Shown in pieces: positions 54,588 to 61,013 of a stretch of DNA of 64,000 nt. Where the stretch lies: positions 708,458 through 772,457 of the forward strand of contig NZ_MDAG01000057.1 in assembly GCF_002876705.1 (NCBI RefSeq), read 5' to 3'. Source of the stretch: Enterovibrio norvegicus_B. GTDB lineage: Bacteria; Pseudomonadota; Gammaproteobacteria; Enterobacterales; Vibrionaceae. The notes beneath the pieces were generated by a model. The model did not search any database. It saw nothing but the letters and a program-made list of their open reading frames with translations, and was not told the DNA's origin. Within the stretch, counting starts at the first letter, position 1. Every line of letters starts with the position of its first letter. A program made the position numbers and the translations under genes.

Positions 54588-55097
54588 TCAACGCGTGACG
54601 TGTTGAGAGATATGTTCAATAAGGTTTTTTCGCTTGATGAAAGTAAGATCAAACGTGGCGGACAACACTTCGCGTCCATTAACGTAGGAATGCCCGGTTA
54701 ACCTAGCGCCTAGACGGTTGATTACCTTTATGCTGACGTGCGCTTCTAAGGTATCTCCCGGCAGTGCAGGAGATTTAAATCGCATTTGACTGACAGTGCT
54801 CGCAATGACATCTGTCTCTTCTTCAAATTCACTCCGGTAATGAACCAAAACAATACCGGCTTGCGCGAAGGCTTCCCCCATCAAAACACCTGGCATCATG
54901 CTCACGTGTTTGAAATGCGCATCAATCAGCTCAGATGACTCGGGAATGTTGTATTGCGCGACCACCTCAGACTCGGTTAAAGAACTGACTGAATCTACGA
55001 ATAAGAAGGCATCGCCATAAGATAAAATCGAGCGAATAGCCTCTTTACCTAGCACGCCTTCCGAATCCCTCAACGCATCAATAAAGCTTCTATTCAT
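54588..55097 (-). CDS. FabZ-like 3-hydroxyacyl-ACP dehydratase (hot-dog fold)
   Basis: This 169-residue protein has the FabZ active-site pattern HFKHVSMMPGVLMGEAFAQAG with His61 and Glu75, 14 apart as in FabZ. A C-terminal half of beta strands (MRFKSPALPGDTLEAHVSI) follows. In the operon with ketosynthase and carrier protein it should dehydrate or otherwise tailor a short acyl chain. No ketoreductase is encoded nearby, so FabG from primary metabolism may be needed. Confidence 0.82.
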   Translation of the reverse strand: MNRSFIDALRDSEGVLGKEAIRSILSYGDAFLFVDSVSSLTESEVVAQYNIPESSELIDAHFKHVSMMPGVLMGEAFAQAGIVLVHYRSEFEEETDVIASTVSQMRFKSPALPGDTLEAHVSIKVINRLGARLTGHSYVNGREVLSATFDLTFIKRKNLIEHISQHVTR

Positions 55098-55123
55098 AAG
55101 TACTATTCACAGACACAATAATG

Positions 55124-56374
55124 TCAGTCCATTTTTCGCAGGATGGTCGCTGCATTCGTACCACCAAAGCCAAAGTTTAAAGACAGAATAGTCTCCAAAT
55201 CAGCCTGTGTGCTTTCGCGAACGATGGGTAAATCAGCAAACAGAGGATCAATATTATCAATGTTGATAGAGGGCGCGATAAAGCCTTCTTTCAGCATCGC
55301 AATGCAAGCAATCAATTCGATGGCACCTACCGCACCAATCGCGTGTCCCGTCATCGATTTCGTCGATGAGAACCTTGGAACATTGTCTCCAAACGCCCTA
55401 CGCAAACCATTGGCTTCGGCCACATCACCCGCAACGGTGCCTGTCCCATGCGTATTAATGGCATCAATATCGGCAGAGGAAATGCCCGCGTCTTCTAAGG
55501 AGCTGGCAATACAATCCACAAATGTACCGCCATCGGCTTGTGGTAGAACTAAGTCATAAGGATCTGAATTGGCGGCATAACCTACGATTTCTGCATAAAT
55601 TGGCGCGTTACGCGCTAACGCTGAATCAAGGGATTCCAATACAAGTACACCCGCCCCACCGCTGATCACAAAGCCATCTCTATCACTGTCATAGGGACGC
55701 GATGCGCTTTCAGGGGTGTCGTTAAACCCTGTAGAGAGAGCCATTCTCAATGCTTGAAAAGACGCAACGATCAACTCATTCACTTCCTCACAGCCACCGG
55801 TTACGGCTCTATCTATCCCCCCATCGCGGATGAGTTCGTAAGCATGTCCAATGTTGTGTGCGCCCGTTGCACACGCAGACGATATTGAATAGCTTCGCCC
55901 AGTAATACCAAAGAGTTTAGTGAGTATTGCACTCGCTGTGCTGCTCATGGATTTGAGCACCGTATAAGGTTCTGTCCTACGCACATTCCCTGCGTAATAC
56001 CTTGCTCCCTCTTTGTGTATCACACCGACATCCGCGACACCGCTGCCAACAAGACAAGCCGTTCGTGGATCAGCGAGCTCTTCAGGCGTCAAGCGAGAAG
56101 CTGAAATGGCATCACTGGCGGCAACACTGCAATAAAGTGTTGAGGTGGGCATGGCTCTGAGGAGTTTTAAAGGAATGTTCGCTGACTGTATTTTTGCTTC
56201 ATCTAAATCAACTAAACCAGCAACGCGACTCGTTAGCCCATACTCAGACCAAGATTCTACGGCGCGAATACCGCTGCGGCCTAGCTTCAACGATTCGGTT
56301 AACGTGTCAAAATCGTTTCCTATTGACGAAACGACACCCACACCGGTTACCACAACACGTCTACGATTATCCAT
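55124..56374 (-). CDS. Beta-ketoacyl-ACP synthase (FabF/KAS II-like)
   Basis: This 416-residue condensing enzyme has the complete triad: Cys168 in SSACATG, His309 in NTHGTGT and His344 in SMTGHAIGAVG. Length and motifs match FabF. It overlaps the carrier-protein gene by eight bases. This copy is not in a standard fab operon (no fabD, fabG), so it is a dedicated enzyme for a special acyl group. Confidence 0.9.
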   Translation of the reverse strand: MDNRRRVVVTGVGVVSSIGNDFDTLTESLKLGRSGIRAVESWSEYGLTSRVAGLVDLDEAKIQSANIPLKLLRAMPTSTLYCSVAASDAISASRLTPEELADPRTACLVGSGVADVGVIHKEGARYYAGNVRRTEPYTVLKSMSSTASAILTKLFGITGRSYSISSACATGAHNIGHAYELIRDGGIDRAVTGGCEEVNELIVASFQALRMALSTGFNDTPESASRPYDSDRDGFVISGGAGVLVLESLDSALARNAPIYAEIVGYAANSDPYDLVLPQADGGTFVDCIASSLEDAGISSADIDAINTHGTGTVAGDVAEANGLRRAFGDNVPRFSSTKSMTGHAIGAVGAIELIACIAMLKEGFIAPSINIDNIDPLFADLPIVRESTQADLETILSLNFGFGGTNAATILRKMD

Positions 56375-56654
56375 TTTTTTGACTTAGCTTGGATTCAATG
56401 ATTTCCAAAAGATCGCCCACGGTGTCAAGCTTAACTAAGTCTTCATCATCGATGGATATCGACAGAGAATCTTCTAAATCGAGAGTGAGTGACACTGCCT
56501 GCATGGAATCCATGCCAAGATCACCACGCAATGACATAGAAGGCACAATATCTTTCGCTGCAATAGCACTTTCTGATTCGGATTCTAATCGACTCATGAT
56601 TTCCAATATTAGCGAGTCTGTTAAATATTTTGTATTTTCTATAGAATGACTCAT
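56367..56654 (-). CDS. Acyl carrier protein
   Basis: This 95-residue carrier protein has the phosphopantetheine site DLGMDSMQAVSLTLDLED with Ser50. I start at ATG 56654, with GGTGG upstream; a longer frame to 56771 is not supported. It is acidic as expected. It is the first gene of the minus-strand operon with ketosynthase, dehydratase and GNATs. It would carry the acyl group built by them. Confidence 0.88.
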   Translation of the reverse strand: MSHSIENTKYLTDSLILEIMSRLESESESAIAAKDIVPSMSLRGDLGMDSMQAVSLTLDLEDSLSISIDDEDLVKLDTVGDLLEIIESKLSQKNG

Positions 56655-57354
56655 ATTACCACCATCAAAACCATGAATTAATTGAAAAAATAAGATTGTA
56701 TTTGTGTGTCTTTTTTCGCTTTCAAAAATGTTATCAAGGGCTTTTATCAGCGTCAAACAGCTTAGTGGCATTTACGCCACTCTATATCCCGTATAGAATT
56801 GGGAATACTGCACCAGCGTTGTTGATGGTGTTGCATTCACGCGAAGAAAAAGGTTATAAAAAATACATAATAACCATATGTTTTATATGTAATTTTTACT
56901 GTTATTGATTAGCTTTCTATACCCTCTTTTTCACACCGCCATGCTTCAAAATCCATTCAAGAATGTTTTCACTAAATCATCACCATATCTCGCACATGAC
57001 ACATGAAATACAATCTAAATACTGATTTTATTTAAATGAGATAAATGTGTAATTTTAATCCTTTTTGAGTCATTCAATGACCTCATGCTAATTTAGCTAA
57101 ATATGATGACTTACATTCTAATAAATAAAAGAAATTTGGCTCTGTCCCACTACAATCGAGAGATTCCCTTCTTTCTGATGACAGCAGCGCAGTAGATTTA
57201 ACCCGCAGCGAGCAAAAAGTCCCGCCAAGCTTTGCAGCTTTAAAATCAAAGGTGGGCATGTTTTGCTGCGGAATGTTGAGGAAAGCGTGGCGCTACGCAA
57301 ACTATTTATGCCCTTACTGCGCATTGTGCCATTTCTGAACGGCTGAAAAGTGTA
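56655..57354. other. AT-rich intergenic region upstream of the acyl operon
   Basis: About 700 bases that hold the promoter of the acyl carrier protein operon. No intact gene. A 68-residue frame at 57118-57324 on the minus strand has no ribosome-binding site and no family resemblance. The region just before 57355 still resembles the end of the hydrolase gene at 43383. Confidence 0.5.
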
Positions 57355-57600
57355 TGGACAAAACGCTTTGTCACTGACAGATCAGTAGGGATCCCCTGAG
57401 ATGTGTGACGCTATAGAAGTAGTTCAAGGAAAATGCGGAAACATCCCGTAAGCCCAACTCGCTCCTTTTCCCTGCTGTTATTGAAGGCTTGGATTTCCCT
57501 AACCACAGTTGTGTGCACATCAAAGCATTAAAGTCCCTGTCAAAGTTTTCAGTGTGAGCATGTCACTCGGAGAGCTCATCCACGCAGAACAACACCGCAT
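57355..57600 (+). pseudogene. Decayed copy of the RraA-like gene
   Basis: ATGGACAAAACGCT at 57355 equals the first 14 bases of the RraA-like gene at 43383, and the following stretch matches with scattered changes (for example CATAGAAGT..TCAAGGAAA versus TATAGAAGT..TCAAGGAAA). Two later blocks match as well: TTATTGAAGGCTTGGATTTCC and GTGCACATC...CTCATCCACGCAGA. Parts in between are deleted and the frame is broken. The bases before 57355 (GCTGAAAAGT) match the end of the hydrolase gene, so the copied unit included that junction. Confidence 0.8.
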
Positions 57601-57718
57601 AAAGCACATAATCGGCTCGCTTCTTATGATGACGTTTATGCCAAAAAATATCCGTTATTATTACTGGTATATTCGCCTGACCATTAATAGTAAAAACTAC
57701 TGATTGTCGACTTCAAAC

Positions 57719-57763
57719 AAAAAAGAGCGAAAAGGCTATACATAAGCTTTTCCGCTCTTTAAT
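57719..57763. terminator. Terminator hairpin downstream of the RidA-like gene
   Basis: AAAGAGCG-A-AAAG pairs with CTTTT-CGCTCTTT in a long stem. On the minus strand it ends in a T-run, so it should terminate the exported RidA gene. Confidence 0.7.
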
Positions 57764-57875
57764 AAAATTACCACTCAGTATAAATACGTAGTTATTTAAT
57801 CAAGTATTAAATGGGTATATAAAATATACGTACGTAAAATTAAACATAGGTAAATATACGTAAGTAACTATATTA

Positions 57876-58340
57876 TTATGGTGCAATAGCGAAACATTCA
57901 ACTTCAACTCTTGCGCCTAATGCAAGTCCATTTGCACCAAATGCACTTCGAGCAGGATACTGCCCATCAAAGAACGTTTTATATATACCGTTAAAGGTAC
58001 TCCACTCAGAAATGTCAGCCATCATCACAGTACATTTAGCAACATCTTTCATTGAGAGCCCATTCGCTTCCAGTACCGATTTCACGTTGTTAAGCACCTG
58101 TTTAGCCTCAGCTTCAATCCCGCCTTCTACCAAGGTTAAAGTACCAGGGATATTACCAATCTGCCCCGTGAGGTAAACCTGATCTCCCGCTCTAACGGCT
58201 TCTGCAAACGGCAGATTAAGCGACTTAGGAAAAACAGATTCTGATGTAAAAAACTCCAGGTTATTATTGGGTTTTGCATACGCAGCATGAGATATAACCA
58301 TCGTAAAAAACAGTGTCACACACGTTAATAGTTTATTCAT
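57876..58340 (-). CDS. Exported RidA/YjgF-family protein
   Basis: This 154-residue protein has a signal peptide, MNKLLTCVTLFFTMVISHAA, with a likely cut after AYA, followed by a RidA-like domain. The conserved VYLTGQIGN, NVKSVLEANGLSMKDVAKCTVMM and the late YPARSAFGANGLALGARVEVEC are family marks, including the Arg that binds the 2-imino acid. RidA is normally cytoplasmic and about 130 residues, so export is unusual. ATG 58340 has AAGGTGGA upstream. Confidence 0.85.
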   Translation of the reverse strand: MNKLLTCVTLFFTMVISHAAYAKPNNNLEFFTSESVFPKSLNLPFAEAVRAGDQVYLTGQIGNIPGTLTLVEGGIEAEAKQVLNNVKSVLEANGLSMKDVAKCTVMMADISEWSTFNGIYKTFFDGQYPARSAFGANGLALGARVEVECFAIAP

Positions 58341-58591
58341 TGCTTCCACCTTTCAATCATAAAATTTACTTCATTTTTTAATTTAGAAGTGCGGTTGAAC
58401 AAAATAAATATATTCCGATAAAAAATAATAAAAACACACTCAGATCTCATTTATTAATATTGGTACTTTTATCATAAAAAAGAAGGTGCGCATTTATAAT
58501 CATATCTACACTTTATTAAATGATGAAAATAAAAATTGTTAAAGCGATGAATTTTTGGTCATTAATATATAAAGGAATGGTACACAGTAAA
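58341..58591. other. AT-rich intergenic region
   Basis: About 250 very AT-rich bases upstream of the exported RidA gene, which should contain its promoter. Nothing else is recognisable. Confidence 0.4.
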
Positions 58592-58618
58592 AATGCTCAT
58601 TTCATCGAAATGAGCATT
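58592..58618 (-). terminator. Hairpin downstream of the RecQ-family gene
   Basis: AATGCTCATTTC-ATC-GAAATGAGCATT is a perfect 12-base stem. The T-run on the minus strand is weak, but its position 30 bases past the stop fits a terminator. Confidence 0.65.
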
Positions 58619-58648
58619 CTGGACACGGTGGTTTGAGACGCGATAGGA

Positions 58649-60610
58649 TTAAGCTTGAAGCGCTACACATTGTGATTTTATTGATGCAAACGGATACTGC
58701 GCCATCTTTGCAAAACCGATCATCTTCCCTGCACGCAAGCGTCCCGTTAACGGAGTCGCGATGCCACACAAGTATCGTGCGAGGGCTTCGGGTGTGACGA
58801 CCAACCCTTCTTTTACGGCCGCATCAATCAATGGTTGGCACCATAAGTGCAGTTGTTCACGACTCACGTCTGATAAGTCATCGGCTTTTGGCAACAACGA
58901 CACACTGCCTCGGCATACTGAACAGTGACCACATTGTACAGGCGCTTGTTCATCAGCAAAGTAATGCGCCAGACGGTGACTCAGGCACGTATCAGTTTCA
59001 AACAAAGAAAGCATCGCATGAACACGATTAATTTCAGTTTCTTCTTTAGATAGAAACAGTTGATGAACACTGTGGCTCAACTGCGTGGCGTTTTCACCTC
59101 GGCAGGCATCATTCTCGATGACGCGGAAAACATCCGTCATTTGTTTGCTTTCCAGTTCTATCCAGCCTTTATCGGCAAAATAGTCCAATGCGGTGACTGC
59201 ACGCTTTCTGTCAGCATGATAACCCTGCCACAAGGCCTCAAAGTCGACAGTATGCCAAGTGCGCGACTTAGGCGATGAATGAAAAACCGCGTCGACAAAT
59301 TGCTTTCTTTCACCGTCAAAATGACTCATTACTTGGTCTATGGATGTCAGCATTTTGAAGCGATAATCGGCGAAATAACTGAATTGAGGTTCAATAACGC
59401 CAGCAAGTTCTAAATATACCAACAGGGTTTTCAGTGGCAATTGTCGGATATTTGTTTCACGAGACAAGCGATTAAGCATCACTTCCCAATTGCTTCCATC
59501 TGGGGTTGAACCAATGTCTTCAATCACCGCGCGAATTGAGCTGATATCCGGCGTGTCGCCGTAAACGAAGTTCTCCAACACACTCACCGATTCTCGGTTT
59601 GCCAGTACAGAGCACACTGACGCTTGACCATCACGCCCTGCCCGCCCAATTTCCTGACTGTAATTCTCAATCGATTTTGGTAAATCGTAGTGAATAACCG
59701 CACGAATATCGGCCTTGTCCACGCCCATACCAAAAGCAATCGTTGCAACAATGCAGTTAATGTCACCGCGCATAAAACCATTTTGAATACGCTGGCGATC
59801 TTCACTCGCCATACCTGCGTGATAGGCCTTAGCAACCACACCATTTGCACTTAACATTGCCGCCACACTCTCCGCGGTCTGTTGCAACGTGACGTAAACA
59901 ATGGTCGGTTGAGAAGCGGGGGCTGTTTGAATCAGGTGTACAAGTGCCGCTGACTTTTCGTCTTCTTTGCACGGGAGCACATTAAGATCGAGATTTTGTC
60001 GATAAAACCCTGTCACCACCACATCGTCTTGAGCAATGCCAAATTTACTCTGCATGTCGTCAATGACTTGCGGTGTTGCGGTCGCGGTTAACAACAACAC
60101 TTGCGGAATGTTTAATTGCGTTCGGTATGCGGGTAGCTTGAGGTAATCCGGACGGAAGTTATGTCCCCACTCAGAAATACAGTGCGCCTCATCAACCACC
60201 AGAAGAGAAATCGGCACTGAAGAGATGAACTGACGAAAGCGTTCGTTTTTCAAACGCTCTACCGAAATCATGAGAATTTTAGTTTCACCCGCCTTTACTG
60301 AGCGCATCACTTCACGCGATTCATCGTATGTCAGCGAAGAATCTATCGAGGCCGCTGCAATGCCTTTACCCCGCAAGAAATCCAATTGGTCTTTCATCAG
60401 CGCAAGCAAGGGGGAAATGACCAACGTGAGATGAGGAAGGTGCAAAGCGGGAAGTTGATAACAAAGCGACTTGCCCGAACCTGTTGGAAAGATTGCCGCA
60501 GAAGAATGCCCCGCAAGCACATTCTCGACAACTTGCTGCTGACCACCGCGCAATCCTTCGAAACCAAAGACGTCTTGAAGTGTTTTTACATAAGCCGTGT
60601 TCGCTTGCAT
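58649..60610 (-). CDS. RecQ-family ATP-dependent DNA helicase
   Basis: This 653-residue helicase has Walker A FPTGSGKS (about 41-48), DEAH in VVDEAHCISEWGHNFRP (near 140), TATATPQV, and motif VI QEIGRAGRDGQ near 325. Four cysteines in CGHCSVCRG near 570 suggest a zinc site. It lacks an HRDC domain and differs from the RecQ next to rarA or pldA, so it is probably a second RecQ-like helicase. I start at ATG 60610, with AGG six bases upstream, not the TTG at 60622. Confidence 0.87.
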   Translation of the reverse strand: MQANTAYVKTLQDVFGFEGLRGGQQQVVENVLAGHSSAAIFPTGSGKSLCYQLPALHLPHLTLVISPLLALMKDQLDFLRGKGIAAASIDSSLTYDESREVMRSVKAGETKILMISVERLKNERFRQFISSVPISLLVVDEAHCISEWGHNFRPDYLKLPAYRTQLNIPQVLLLTATATPQVIDDMQSKFGIAQDDVVVTGFYRQNLDLNVLPCKEDEKSAALVHLIQTAPASQPTIVYVTLQQTAESVAAMLSANGVVAKAYHAGMASEDRQRIQNGFMRGDINCIVATIAFGMGVDKADIRAVIHYDLPKSIENYSQEIGRAGRDGQASVCSVLANRESVSVLENFVYGDTPDISSIRAVIEDIGSTPDGSNWEVMLNRLSRETNIRQLPLKTLLVYLELAGVIEPQFSYFADYRFKMLTSIDQVMSHFDGERKQFVDAVFHSSPKSRTWHTVDFEALWQGYHADRKRAVTALDYFADKGWIELESKQMTDVFRVIENDACRGENATQLSHSVHQLFLSKEETEINRVHAMLSLFETDTCLSHRLAHYFADEQAPVQCGHCSVCRGSVSLLPKADDLSDVSREQLHLWCQPLIDAAVKEGLVVTPEALARYLCGIATPLTGRLRAGKMIGFAKMAQYPFASIKSQCVALQA

Positions 60611-61013
60611 TTCCTGCCTCAATGTTTGGAGTTCAATCTGAGTTGAAGTTTACATTGCTCACAGATTCTCTTCGAGAGAAAACACGGAAAAGGTCGAGAA
60701 ACCGCGGGTTTCGGATGAAAACGCTCGTGTGCACTCCCTTCTTCGCCCCCCAATGAAATAAACCACAATTAAATCATGGCTTTTAATCGATGATCGACAA
60801 TTCGTTCATTAGCGATAGAAAGAATAATTATCGTCGTAAAACTGTTACAAATTTTCCTCAAAGCCTTCGGTTACGCTTTTTACATATTAATAACATTTAA
60901 GCACTACGTTGTTTTGCAATAGGTATCTAGCACGCCACGTTTTCGCGCCTCTCCTCTTCTCACCATGGAGAGGTTCGCGATATGTCGTGCTTATCATAAA
61001 GAAGGGTTAGCCA
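60611..61013. other. Divergent intergenic region
   Basis: About 400 bases between the RecQ-family gene and the subtilase gene. It should contain both promoters. No repeat or structure was recognised. Confidence 0.4.

Noticed and set aside
57118..57324. Minus-strand frame of 68 residues, possible transposase remnant
   Set aside because: No transposase motif or inverted repeats could be recognised.
57509..57703. Frame of 64 residues as a real gene
   Set aside because: Its first half matches the interior of the RraA-like gene and the rest is AT-rich, so it belongs to the decayed copy.
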